From positions 66,623 through 130,622 of the forward strand of contig NZ_JBFRXP010000008.1 of the NCBI RefSeq assembly GCF_041146875.1: a stretch of DNA of 64,000 nucleotides. The letters run 5' to 3'. The stretch's first letter is position 1. Each line of letters begins with the position of its first letter. The DNA comes from Igneacidithiobacillus sp041146875. Its GTDB lineage: Bacteria; Pseudomonadota; Gammaproteobacteria; Acidithiobacillales; Acidithiobacillaceae. Below the pieces are notes generated by a model. The model ran no database searches. It had not been told where the DNA came from and was given only the letters and a program-made list of their open reading frames with translations. Of this stretch, positions 51,282 to 58,361 are shown piece after piece. A program made the translations under genes and the position numbers.

Positions 51282-51630
51282 ATGGCTGGATAAAAACATT
51301 TCGCTGGAACGCCGAGAAGAATGAAACGCTCACGTCTGAGCGGGGCATTTCGTTTGAGAACATCATACCGAAACTTGATGAATACGAACGCGAAATTCTG
51401 AGCGCCTTCGATAAAGGCCAACTCAACTCCGTCGCAACGAAAGCGGAACTTGCCAAGTTCAAGGCAGCCGCGCGTGCCACCGCAATCAAGGATCGCCGGA
51501 TCAATATCCGCCTGTCCTCTGGCGACCTGAGCGACATTCAGGTCAAAGCCCTCGAAGAAGGATTGCCCTACCAAACATTAATCGCTAGCGTCTTGCATAA
51601 GTACGTTACTGGCCGCCTCGCTGAGCGCTC
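51282..51630 (+). pseudogene. Cassette 9: collapsed BrnT-type toxin fused to its antitoxin
   Basis: One frame, open from 51281, has no usable start codon. It reads first TFRWNAEKNETLTSERGISFEN, the N-terminal signature of BrnT (DUF497) toxins, then without a break IPKLDEYEREILSAFDKGQ, VATKAELAKFKAAARATAIK and IRLSSGDLSDIQVKALEEG, a small CopG/BrnA-like antitoxin. About 65 toxin residues are missing, so an internal deletion joined the two genes. The ATG expected before PKLDEYE is ATA (51365), and the toxin ATG at 51282 is out of frame by an indel. Translation of either part is doubtful. Confidence 0.7.
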
Positions 51631-51644
51631 AGGGCCCGTCACGA

Positions 51645-51759
51645 GTGCAACGCAAAAGCCTACAGCGCAGCACTACCTCCAGTCGTTAGTCCGTGGCTTG
51701 GCACAGACGCCCAGCCCATGCTTGCAGGGGGCGCTTCGCCCCTTACCTTCACGTTGGGC
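51645..51759 (+). other. Degenerate attC of cassette 9
   Basis: The 3' core GTTGGGC (51753) with CCCCTTACCTTCAC before it is convincing, and GGGGGCGCTTCGCCCC forms a stem. The 5' core may be GTGCAAC (51645). A second core-like GTTAGTC at 51685 after CTACCTCCAGTC suggests that remnants of two sites are merged here. Confidence 0.45.
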
Positions 51760-51836
51760 CTCTAGAAACACTCGCATAGCCGTTTGACTGACGTACGTAA
51801 TAGCGTACCATAAAAGCTTCTTTCAAGGAGCACGAA

Positions 51837-52079
51837 ATGAACACACTTACTGCCAGCGAAGCTCGCGCTAACCTGTACCGGCTCATTGATCAAACAGTAG
51901 AGTCTCATGAACCAATCATCATTTCCGGAAAACGCAGCAGCGCCGTGCTGCTCTCCGCTGAAGATTGGAGCGCAATTCAAGAAACCTTGTACCTATTGGC
52001 CGTGCCTGGCATGCGCGAGTCCATTAAAGCTGGTATGGCCGAGCCCCTCGCAAACACTTCGACGGCGCTTAAGTGGTAA
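51837..52079 (+). CDS. yefM: Cassette 10: Phd/YefM-type antitoxin
   Basis: The 80-residue protein starts MNTLTASEARANLYRLIDQT after AAGGAG and continues EPIIISGKRSSAVLLSAEDW, the classic Phd/YefM DNA-binding fold, with a short toxin-binding tail. It would repress its own promoter and neutralise the toxin that follows. It overlaps that gene by seven bases. The 75-base leader holds TTGACT and TACCAT-like hexamers (51784-51812) that may be its own promoter. Confidence 0.9.
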   Translation: MNTLTASEARANLYRLIDQTVESHEPIIISGKRSSAVLLSAEDWSAIQETLYLLAVPGMRESIKAGMAEPLANTSTALKW

Positions 52080-52339
52080 GTTGGGAAATGGTTTATGCCA
52101 AGCAAGCAATGCAGGACGCAAAGAAGCTTGCTGCAAGTGGCCTTAAACCGAAGGCTCAAGAACTGCTCGCGGTTCTTGCCGGCGACCCATTTCAAAATCC
52201 ACCACCCTTCGAGAAGTTGGTCGGTGATCTTGCCGGCGCATATTCTCGCCGCATCAATATTCAGCACCGCATCGTGTACGAAGTCTTTGCCAATGAAAAA
52301 ATGGTTCGCGTCTTGTGTATGTGGACTCACTATGGGTGA
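52073..52339 (+). CDS. yoeB: Cassette 10: YoeB-type toxin
   Basis: The 88-residue toxin (GTG start; an internal ATG at 52088 is an alternative) has the YoeB pattern FEKLVGDLAGAYSRRINIQHRIVYEV and ends RVLCMWTHYG, including the terminal His-Tyr pair needed for mRNA cleavage and the catalytic Glu and Arg region. YoeB inhibits translation by cutting at the ribosomal A site. All key positions look intact, so the module should be active. Confidence 0.92.
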   Translation: MVSWEMVYAKQAMQDAKKLAASGLKPKAQELLAVLAGDPFQNPPPFEKLVGDLAGAYSRRINIQHRIVYEVFANEKMVRVLCMWTHYG

Positions 52340-52345
52340 GCAGAT

Positions 52346-52390
52346 GCCCAACCCCGCGCTCAACCTCGCTCCCTTAGCTCTACGTTAGCC
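52346..52390 (+). other. Shortened attC of cassette 10
   Basis: GCCCAAC (52346) is the exact complement of the junction GTTGGGC at 51753 and the site ends GTTAGCC (52384), but only 45 bases lie between the outer limits, less than any typical attC. Left boxes match the attC at 47992 (CTCAACCTCG) and the right end (TTAGCTCTAC) also does, so the centre was probably deleted. Confidence 0.7.
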
Positions 52391-52780
52391 TGCAGAAAGG
52401 GCCACCGCGCACGCTGGAAATGCGCGCAATAACTTCTTGTCTTCCGTCACAAGCTTTGTGTTGAGCTTCATAGCTAACGCAATGAACTCGCAGTCATACG
52501 CTGAGCAGTCGCTGTCGCGCGCCAACTCAAGTACAGCCCGAGAGTCAACCTCAAATTCCGATCCAGCCAGAAGGCTTTCTGCCTCTCCCTGCAGGTTGCA
52601 CGCCTGCGCAAAGGTAAGCGCCTTGCGCCGGACATAGCCCGTAAGAATGTTCCGAAACTCGCTGCGCCACAGAACAGGAGCGGCCCAATCTGGGTCGTGC
52701 TCAAGTAGAGCTTCAGCGTCTGCGGTGTAGTCGCCAGGAAGGTAGAGATAGGCCAATACGTTCGAGTCCACCACGATCAT
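52385..52780 (-). CDS. vapC: Cassette 11: PIN-domain toxin VapC (reverse orientation)
   Basis: The 131-residue PIN-domain ribonuclease has the acidic residues in MIVVDSNVLAYL (Asp5), LWRSEFRN (Glu), SAYDCEFIALA (Asp) and LVTEDKKLL (Asp), which bind the metal ions. It is read opposite to the array and to the integron promoter, so it must have its own promoter. Its stop codon TAA lies in the core site TTAGCC at the cassette's 5' edge. It overlaps the antitoxin gene by four bases. VapC enzymes typically cut tRNA or rRNA. Confidence 0.92.
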   Translation of the reverse strand: MIVVDSNVLAYLYLPGDYTADAEALLEHDPDWAAPVLWRSEFRNILTGYVRRKALTFAQACNLQGEAESLLAGSEFEVDSRAVLELARDSDCSAYDCEFIALAMKLNTKLVTEDKKLLRAFPACAVALSAG

Positions 52781-53022
52781 GGTCGCCCCTCTCGCTTCAG
52801 CGCATCAATGTCATGTGCTTGAAACTTTCCCTTGGGCAGGGCGGCGCGGAGCTCGCGCGCACGGGCCAGTCTTTCGCTGGGCGCAACCTTGGCGGGTAGA
52901 AGCACGGCTTCCAGGCACACAATTGCTTCACTGTTCATGCTGCGTCGGTGCGCTGCTGCGGAAACCTTCAAGCGGTCATACACTGCGTCAGGAATGTTTT
53001 TTAAAGTCAGTGTCGTAGGCAT
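52777..53022 (-). CDS. Cassette 11: FitA-type (Arc/ribbon-helix-helix) antitoxin
   Basis: With the ATG at 53022 the protein has 81 residues: MPTTLTLKNIPDAVYDRLKVSAAAHRRS is a ribbon-helix-helix DNA-binding fold of the FitA/Arc type, and the tail (ALPKGKFQAHDIDALKREGR) wraps the toxin. GGAGATTG lies just before the start. A longer frame upstream runs into the attC and is unlikely. It represses the pair and neutralises VapC. Confidence 0.9.
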   Translation of the reverse strand: MPTTLTLKNIPDAVYDRLKVSAAAHRRSMNSEAIVCLEAVLLPAKVAPSERLARARELRAALPKGKFQAHDIDALKREGRP

Positions 53023-53106
53023 GTCAATCTCCAACCGAAGTGGAACCATTATGGTTTCAGGGCGAAGGCTGGTCAATCTGGGTAAAGATTTGTCTCGCGG
53101 GCTGCC

Positions 53107-53165
53107 GGCCAGCCATTCCATCAAGCGGACTCGCTCCGGCGGGCCGCTCATGTCGAATGTTGGGT
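53107..53165 (+). other. Degenerate attC of cassette 11
   Basis: TCAAGCGGAC and GGCCGCTCA boxes and the 3' core GTTGGGT (53159) are clear. The 5' core GGCCAGC (53107) differs at two bases from the GGCTAAC expected from this cassette's start and has lost the conserved AAC. 59 bases. Confidence 0.65.
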
Positions 53166-53200
53166 TGGTTGAAACGACACGTCAGGAGTAGGCTACTCGT

Positions 53201-53500
53201 ATGGCTACAGATATCTCGATCGAATCTATCCAACAGGCAGCTTCAGCCTGCTGCGGCTCGCGCCCAGCTCACGCACACGCTCGTACAGAGCTTGGTGACC
53301 CTAATTTCCCGAGTCTCGCCCCGTCACACGCGGCAAGGTGCGCTCTTGTGTGGCCAAGACACCATGCTCAAGCTGCTCCATGCCCTTGGCGTGAAACTTT
53401 CTGCTGCTCCGGTTCATCCGTCAGCAATTCATCGTTCCCTATCGCGAGGCCCAACCCTGCGGTTTACACGGACTCCGCGCCTGCGGTGCTCCGCTGGTGA
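53201..53500 (+). pseudogene. Cassette 12: decayed hypothetical ORF
   Basis: The ATG follows CAGGAGTAGG and begins MATDISIESIQQAASACCGS. After about 15 residues the frame becomes Cys- and Ser-rich, whereas the +1 frame of the same DNA reads RAQLTHTLVQSLVTLISRVSP and LKLLHALGVKLSAAP, more like a real protein. I infer an early frameshift. No family recognised. Confidence 0.4.
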
Positions 53501-53514
53501 TCTCAACCTTAGCT
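53449..53514 (+). other. Degenerate attC of cassette 12
   Basis: GCCCAAC (53449) is one base off the complement of the junction GTTGGGT (53159). The 3' core is CTTAGCT (53508), where the invariant G is replaced. Left box TTTACACGGA faces TCCGCTGGTGA. 66 bases; probably a poor substrate for IntI. Confidence 0.55.
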
Positions 53515-53525
53515 ACGTACTAACC

Positions 53526-53753
53526 ATGCCGAACGCCATTTCCCTCATTGCTATCCACAATTACCGAGCGGTGGACCATGCGCTGTGCACGTCAGGGCAA
53601 CCCACGGTTGGCCAGCTGGCGGAAATTGCCGCCGCTAGCTATGAAGTCATCATCAACCTCGCGTTGCACGACAATCCGCGCTACTCGCTCCTTCACTTTA
53701 CGTTATACCGCTTCTTCTGCCTCTCACGAGGTGCAGTCCAACCCTGTCAATGA
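53526..53753 (+). pseudogene. Cassette 13: truncated phosphatase-like protein
   Basis: The start MPNAISLIAIHNYRAVDHALCTSGQPT and EIAAASYEVIINLALHDNPRYSL match the N-terminal part of the small tyrosine-phosphatase-like (DUF442/beta-lactamase-hydrolase-like) family. After NPRYSL the text passes straight into an attC 3' end (TTCACTTTACGTTATAC, core at 53702), so the catalytic C-x5-R loop is gone. A deletion has removed the rest of the gene together with the left half of its attC. The array ends here; GTCCAAC at 53736 may be one more core-site relic. Confidence 0.6.
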
Positions 53754-53836
53754 AAGTCGCATCAGCACCGTGGGCAGAGTAACATCAAGCCCATGGAGAA
53801 AAATTGCCGTCGGCAAAAAGATCGCTGGACTCGACG

Positions 53837-55027
53837 ATGCTGAAATACCATTTTTCCGCCGATAAGACGCTCATCCCGCGTGTTGGCTTGGTGGTGGCGC
53901 TGCTGATCTGGCTGGGGATATTTTGCGGCTACTACTTTTTCAGTCGTGGGCTCGACCCCGTTCCCGGCCCACTAGGCGCGAGCCTCATCAACTGGGATGC
54001 CAAGTGGTATCTGGACATCGCCACGCATGGGTACAGCTATCAAGCGCATTCACCCATTGGGCAAAACATCATCTTTTTTCCGCTTTATCCTTTGCTGCTG
54101 GCTATCGTCGGAAAGATCCTGCCCTTCTCCCTCGCGAGCCTAGGGATTTGGCTGGCAGCGATTAGCGGGCTACTGTCCATTTTTCTTTTCCATCGCTTTG
54201 CCACACTTTCGCTCGACGAAAGAGCCGCCGATGCCGCGACCTGGGCTTATGCCTTGTATCCGGGGGCGTTCTTTTTTGCCAGTGACTATCCGACGGGGTT
54301 GATGAATATCCTGGCGCTCCTGGCGCTCATCGCTTGGCAGCGGGGGAGAAAAAGCCAGAGCGCTTTCTGGCTGGGCGTGGGCAGTGCCAGCGGGCCGCTG
54401 ATGGTCTTTTTTGCCTTTGCTCTGTGGATGGTCCTGGCCTGGCAACGTTGGCGAGAACGACAATGGGGCAGCCTGCTTGGCTCAATTTTGCTTGGGCTTT
54501 TCGCCTGTAGCGGTCTGCTTGCTTTTATTGCTTACCAGTATGTCATCTTCCATACCCCACTTGCCTTCATCCACGGCCATGCCTCGTATCTGGGCGAATT
54601 GACGCCCTACCAAAAGCTCCTCAACATCATCCACCTCTACCCCTTTTATGGCGCGGATTACGTCCCACTTTGGCAGGCCCTGGCGGGACAGGTCACCGCT
54701 CTGAATCCCGCGCGCTCGGTATATTTTTTGATGAATGCCATCACCCTCGCCGCCAACCTGTTGGCGCTGCTCTATTTTCTCTGGCGCCGCGAATGGGCCT
54801 GGGCGTGGATCGCGATGGTGCTCATTGGCGCCTATCTGTGGTTCCAGGGCGCATCGCAAGGGCCCGTTTCTACTTATCGCCTCTTGTACCTCAATCTTCC
54901 CGTGTTTCTCTTGGCCGGGCGACTACTGCAATGGCGCCACAACTGGAGCTATGCCGCTCTGGGTGCTGGCGCTGTGGCGCTGTTTCTGCAATCTGCTTTT
55001 TTTGTCTCCGGGCATTGGGCGTTTTGA
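53837..55027 (+). CDS. Multi-membrane-span glycosyltransferase-like protein (PIG-V/GT39 type)
   Basis: The 396-residue integral membrane protein has about ten helices. An early luminal loop carries NWDAKWYLDIATHGYS near residue 54, the conserved acidic and Trp motif of PIG-V and related polyprenyl-phosphate-dependent mannosyltransferases; FFPLYPLLL and LYPGAFFFASDYPTGL are further family blocks. Such enzymes use a lipid-linked sugar made by a GT2 enzyme, such as the type at the left end of the window. The start follows no strong ribosome-binding site. It is a single gene between the decayed integron end and the fluoride-controlled operon and looks chromosomal rather than cassette-borne. Confidence 0.75.
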   Translation: MLKYHFSADKTLIPRVGLVVALLIWLGIFCGYYFFSRGLDPVPGPLGASLINWDAKWYLDIATHGYSYQAHSPIGQNIIFFPLYPLLLAIVGKILPFSLASLGIWLAAISGLLSIFLFHRFATLSLDERAADAATWAYALYPGAFFFASDYPTGLMNILALLALIAWQRGRKSQSAFWLGVGSASGPLMVFFAFALWMVLAWQRWRERQWGSLLGSILLGLFACSGLLAFIAYQYVIFHTPLAFIHGHASYLGELTPYQKLLNIIHLYPFYGADYVPLWQALAGQVTALNPARSVYFLMNAITLAANLLALLYFLWRREWAWAWIAMVLIGAYLWFQGASQGPVSTYRLLYLNLPVFLLAGRLLQWRHNWSYAALGAGAVALFLQSAFFVSGHWAF

Positions 55028-55126
55028 TTCAATGCGTAAGATTTTATAAATACAGGTTATACCCGGTTATATAGTCGCATGCTATCGAGATCCCCGTGGA
55101 TCCTTGCTTGATGGCAAAAATTTGCG

Positions 55127-55155
55127 TTGACAAAAATTCGCGTCTCACCTAGCCT
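55127..55155 (+). promoter_or_regulatory. Promoter of the fluoride-controlled operon
   Basis: A perfect -35 TTGACA (55127-55132) is followed after 17 bases by TAGCCT (55150-55155), a weak -10. The predicted start near 55162 lies right at the beginning of the riboswitch aptamer. Confidence 0.55.
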
Positions 55156-55163
55156 ATAAAAAA

Positions 55164-55213
55164 AGGCGATGAAGTCCGCCTGGAACCGCCCTTGTGGCTA
55201 ATGACTTCTACGG
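55164..55213 (+). promoter_or_regulatory. Fluoride riboswitch (crcB motif) 1
   Basis: The segment has the conserved order of the fluoride aptamer: GGCGATGAAGTCCGCC (stem P1 and loop), GAACCGCCC, GGCTAATGACTTCTAC. GAAGTC in the first loop pairs with GACTTC near the end to form the pseudoknot that encloses the magnesium-bound fluoride. The downstream 50 bases hold a hairpin CCCATT..AGTGGG without a U-run, so control may be at translation rather than termination; this is not certain. It heads an operon that contains crcB, which gives strong support. Confidence 0.93.
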
Positions 55214-55265
55214 GTACCCATTGATAAGTGGGGCCGTGGAAGTGTATTGCGAGAAAGGGAGAGGT

Positions 55266-56207
55266 ATGGTTCAAGACATCATTCTGCAGGTGGGTCAGGT
55301 CCTCACGGTCCTGCTCTTGTCGCCCCTCCTGCATGGCTTCATCGTCAAGATGGAAGAAAAGGTCCAACGCGGCCAAGGTCCTTCCATTTTCCAGCCCTAT
55401 CGGGATCTCTGGAAGCTCTTCCACAAGACGCAGCTCGTCCCCGAATCCGCCACCTGGGTGTTTTTCTGGGCACCCGTGGTGGCCTTCGTGGCCATGATGA
55501 TCGTGCCCATGCTCATCCCGGTGCTCACCAACTTCCCCCTGCCCCTCTCGGACATGGGGGACATCTTGGGTGGCGGGTTGATTTTGACCCTGGGCAGTTT
55601 CTTTATCCTCCTCGCCGGCCTGGACACGGGGCAGCCCTTTGGCGGCCTGGGCTCCAGCCGCGCGGTGATGCTCGGCATCCTGGCCGAGCCGACCCTGATC
55701 CTGGTCTTTGTCGGCATCACCTTTCTTGATCATTCCATGCTGCCCTTCGTCGCCAATCACCTGCTGGCGCAAAACCCCGTGGCCTACTGGAGCCCGGCGC
55801 ACATCTTCCTCATCCTCGCGTTTTTCATCCTGCTCACCGTCGAGACCGACCGCCTGCCCATCCACTCCACCATTCCCTACGAAATCTACATGATCGACGA
55901 GGCGCGGATTCTGGAGTACTCCGGGCCACTGCTGGCCCTGCTCAAATGGGCGAGCTGGATGAAGCAGTTCATCCTCTACACCATCTTTCTGAATGTGTTT
56001 TTCCTGCCCTGGGGACTGTCCACCAGCGGCACGCCGGGCTCCATCGTCCTGGCACTGCTGGTGATTTTGGCCAAATACGGGTTCATCGGCCTGCTTATGG
56101 TGGGGGTGGATACCATGCAGTCACGCCTGCGCTTCTATCGCTATCAGGAGCCTTTGGCCCTGTCCTTTCTGTTTGCCGTCCTCGCCATTGTGGCGGATCA
56201 ACTCTAG
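55266..56207 (+). CDS. HyfC/NuoH-like membrane subunit of Ehr-type complex
   Basis: From the ATG after GGGAGAGG the protein has 313 residues and about eight helices. It resembles HyfC/HycD, the NuoH counterpart of group 4 hydrogenases: VQRGQGPSIFQPYRDLWKLF near residue 36 replaces the ERR-x-x-R-x-G-P-N of NuoH, and the acidic loop ETDRLPIHSTIPYEIYMIDEAR near 200 corresponds to the NuoH quinone loop but reads differently. It anchors the peripheral iron-sulfur module to the membrane. It is the first gene behind the fluoride riboswitch. Clearly separate from nuoH at 37733. Confidence 0.9.
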   Translation: MVQDIILQVGQVLTVLLLSPLLHGFIVKMEEKVQRGQGPSIFQPYRDLWKLFHKTQLVPESATWVFFWAPVVAFVAMMIVPMLIPVLTNFPLPLSDMGDILGGGLILTLGSFFILLAGLDTGQPFGGLGSSRAVMLGILAEPTLILVFVGITFLDHSMLPFVANHLLAQNPVAYWSPAHIFLILAFFILLTVETDRLPIHSTIPYEIYMIDEARILEYSGPLLALLKWASWMKQFILYTIFLNVFFLPWGLSTSGTPGSIVLALLVILAKYGFIGLLMVGVDTMQSRLRFYRYQEPLALSFLFAVLAIVADQL

Positions 56208-56216
56208 GAGCCGACC

Positions 56217-56897
56217 ATGCTGATCTTCCATCTCGGGCCCCTGGCCGCCTCCCTGTTCAGCCTCTTGGCCATCCTGGCGCTGGTCTTGTCCTTTGTAATG
56301 CTGGCCTCCCATTGGCTCAAGAACCATATCTATGCCTTTGCGGTGGAGTCCTGGGTGATTGCCGCCATTTCCGCCTCCATCGGCTACTACGGGCATTATC
56401 CGGAACTGTATGTGATCGCGGCCCTGACGGTGCTGTTTCGCGGGACGCTGCTGCCTTACCTGGTGTTACGCTTGGTCAAGCGCCTGAATGTCAACCGCGA
56501 GTTCACCCCTCTGCTCAAGCCGTCATCGAGCTTGATCCTGGGGGCGGCCCTGGTAATCTTTTCCTATGAAGTGGCGCACCGACTGGGCGTGGCGCTCCAT
56601 TTACAGGACAACATTGCCGTGCTGGCGCTGACCTGCATGTTCAGCCTGAAGCTCATCGGCTTTTTGATGATGATCCTGCGTTCCGAGGCCATCAGTCACA
56701 TCCTCGGCCTGCTGGTCATCGAAAACGGGATTTTTCTCGGCTCCCAGATTCTGGTGCCGGGTATGCCCGCCCTGCTGGAACTGGTGATCATCTTCGACCT
56801 GCTGACCATCGTCATGGCCTTTGGCATGCTGGTGCGCTTCCTGCAAAGCCATGCGGGCACCACCAGCAGTCGCGGCCTGCAAAAACTGGTGGGCTGA
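56217..56897 (+). CDS. HyfE-like membrane subunit
   Basis: The 226-residue protein has six to seven helices and matches HyfE, whose C-terminal half is NuoK-like: RSEAISHILGLLVIENGIFLGSQIL near residue 160 carries the buried glutamate typical of NuoK helices. It starts after AGGAGCC, nine bases behind the HyfC-like gene. HyfE occurs in hydrogenase-4 and in related complexes but not in complex I, so it marks the type of complex. Confidence 0.88.
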   Translation: MLIFHLGPLAASLFSLLAILALVLSFVMLASHWLKNHIYAFAVESWVIAAISASIGYYGHYPELYVIAALTVLFRGTLLPYLVLRLVKRLNVNREFTPLLKPSSSLILGAALVIFSYEVAHRLGVALHLQDNIAVLALTCMFSLKLIGFLMMILRSEAISHILGLLVIENGIFLGSQILVPGMPALLELVIIFDLLTIVMAFGMLVRFLQSHAGTTSSRGLQKLVG

Positions 56898-56900
56898 ACC

Positions 56901-58361
56901 ATGCACTTCACTGCCCTCATCGCTGCACTGTGGATTGTCCCTGCCCTTGGCATCGTAGCCATGCTCGCCATTCGCCGGCCACGCTGGGCGGAGTTTCTGA
57001 ACCTGGCCAATGCCATCGTCGTCTTTGGGTTGACCCTGACCATTCTGGTAGCGGCGCCGGATCACGCCTGGGTGGGCGGCGACCAGTATCTGCTCTTGAC
57101 CCCGCTGGGAGCCTGGGTGCTGTTTTGCGTCGGGATGGTATATTTGTTGGCCTCCATCTACGCCATCGGCTACATGCGCCTGCTCCCCGAAGAGGCGCCG
57201 CGCCTGCACAAATACTATGCGCTGCAAGCCGGCTTCGCCCTCACCATGCTTGTTGCACCGCTGATGAACAATCCGGGCATTTTCTGGATTGCCATCGACT
57301 TTACCACCATCGTCAGCGCCTTTTTGGTGGGCTTCGAGAAAGAGGCCGAGTGTATCGAGGCGGCGTGGAAGTACCTGATCATTGTCTCGGCGGGCCTCGC
57401 CCTGGCTTTGCTGGGCATCATCCTCTTTTACTGGGGGGGCACCTTTACCCTCGGCCCCACCTACGCCCTGACCTGGGCCAACCTGCGCGGGGTAGCCCCC
57501 CACGTGCCCGAGGTTCTGCTTTTTCTGGCCTTTCTGCTGACCCTGGTGGGCTTTGGCACCAAGGTCGGCCTGGCCCCCATGCATACCTGGCTGCCCGACG
57601 CCCACAGTGAGGGTCCAGCACCGGTGTCCGCCATGCTCTCGGGCTCCCTGCTCAACATCGCCCTGCTCGGGATCTATCGCTTTCTGTCCATTGTCGATGC
57701 CGGGGGATACGGTCTCATGGGGCATACGGCCCTACTGGTACTGGGGGTGATTTCCCTGTTCGTTGCCGGGCTTTTCATCGTCCGCCAGGATGGTGCCAAG
57801 CGCATGTTGGCCTATTCGTCTTTGGAACACATGGGCGTTCTGGCCATCGGTTTCGGCTTTGGCGGCCCCATCGCCTTCGCCGGGGCCATGTATCACATGA
57901 TCAACCACTCCCTGACCAAGTCGTTGATGTTCTTTGGCGCGGGCAACATGATGCGGGCCTACGGCAGCAAGGCCATGAGCCAGATGCGCCGGGTGCTGCA
58001 TTATTATCCCTTCAGTGGCGGGCTGTGGCTGCTGGGCGCGGTGGCCATCACTGGTGCCCCACCCTTTGGCCTCTTTCTCTCGGAACTGACCATTTTGCGC
58101 GGCGGCATCCTCAGCGCCAATCCTTGGGCGGTTTGGGTCATGGCCATCCTGCTGATTCTGATTTTTACCGCTTTCATGAACCACTTCCGGCGCATGATCT
58201 GGGGGCCGGAACCCGAACCCGGAGAGGCTCCCACCTTGCGCCTATCGACTTGGAACGTGCTGCCCATGATCCTGGCCTTTGTGCCCATCCTCGTCCTTGG
58301 CCTGTGGTGGCCCCAAGGTCTGTGGGAATTCTTTCAGCACGCCTTTACGGTGCAGCCATGA
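56901..58361 (+). CDS. HyfF-like antiporter-type subunit
   Basis: The 486-residue protein belongs to the NuoL/M/N-Mrp antiporter family and is closest to HyfF: GYMRL, FWIAIDFTTIVSAFLVGFEK (buried Glu region), VGFGTKVGLAPMHTWLPDAHSEGPAP with the pump Lys and His, and YSSLEHMGVLAIGFGFGG. The ion-path residues are kept, so proton or sodium movement is plausible. It starts three bases after the HyfE-like gene and overlaps the next by four. Confidence 0.9.
   Translation: MHFTALIAALWIVPALGIVAMLAIRRPRWAEFLNLANAIVVFGLTLTILVAAPDHAWVGGDQYLLLTPLGAWVLFCVGMVYLLASIYAIGYMRLLPEEAPRLHKYYALQAGFALTMLVAPLMNNPGIFWIAIDFTTIVSAFLVGFEKEAECIEAAWKYLIIVSAGLALALLGIILFYWGGTFTLGPTYALTWANLRGVAPHVPEVLLFLAFLLTLVGFGTKVGLAPMHTWLPDAHSEGPAPVSAMLSGSLLNIALLGIYRFLSIVDAGGYGLMGHTALLVLGVISLFVAGLFIVRQDGAKRMLAYSSLEHMGVLAIGFGFGGPIAFAGAMYHMINHSLTKSLMFFGAGNMMRAYGSKAMSQMRRVLHYYPFSGGLWLLGAVAITGAPPFGLFLSELTILRGGILSANPWAVWVMAILLILIFTAFMNHFRRMIWGPEPEPGEAPTLRLSTWNVLPMILAFVPILVLGLWWPQGLWEFFQHAFTVQP

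Larger units (their letters stand above)
44928..53708 (+). mobile_element. Chromosomal integron with about 13 cassettes
   Basis: The unit comprises intI on the left, an attI core site at 46038, and an array of cassettes to the right separated by attC sites. It lies between the nuo operon and a membrane glycosyltransferase-like gene. Cassette boundaries by core site G/TT junctions are near 46038, 46982, 47559, 48072, 48525, 49225, 49693, 50428, 51229, 51753, 52384, 53159, 53508 and 53702. The attC lengths vary from 45 to about 128 bases, unlike the uniform sites of Vibrio superintegrons, which suggests cassettes from many sources. The first seven sites are good; the last few are degenerate, fitting an old 3' end. 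Confidence 0.93.

Noticed and set aside
53040..53525. Single long protein running through attC11, attC12 and cassette 13
   Set aside because: It is open only by chance across two recombination sites; parts of it correspond to pieces of separate cassettes.
44928..53708. CRISPR array
   Set aside because: The recurrent elements are palindromic attC sites of unequal length with genes between them; there is no constant repeat-spacer period and no cas gene.
55214..55265. Intrinsic terminator as expression platform of riboswitch 1
   Set aside because: The hairpin CCCATT..AGTGGG lacks a following run of U, so a transcription-termination mechanism is not supported by sequence.
58025..58357. Extended frame upstream of the HyfG-like start
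   Set aside because: It lies in the HyfF-like gene in another frame and has no similarity to the family; the ATG at 58358 overlaps the preceding stop in the usual ATGA manner.
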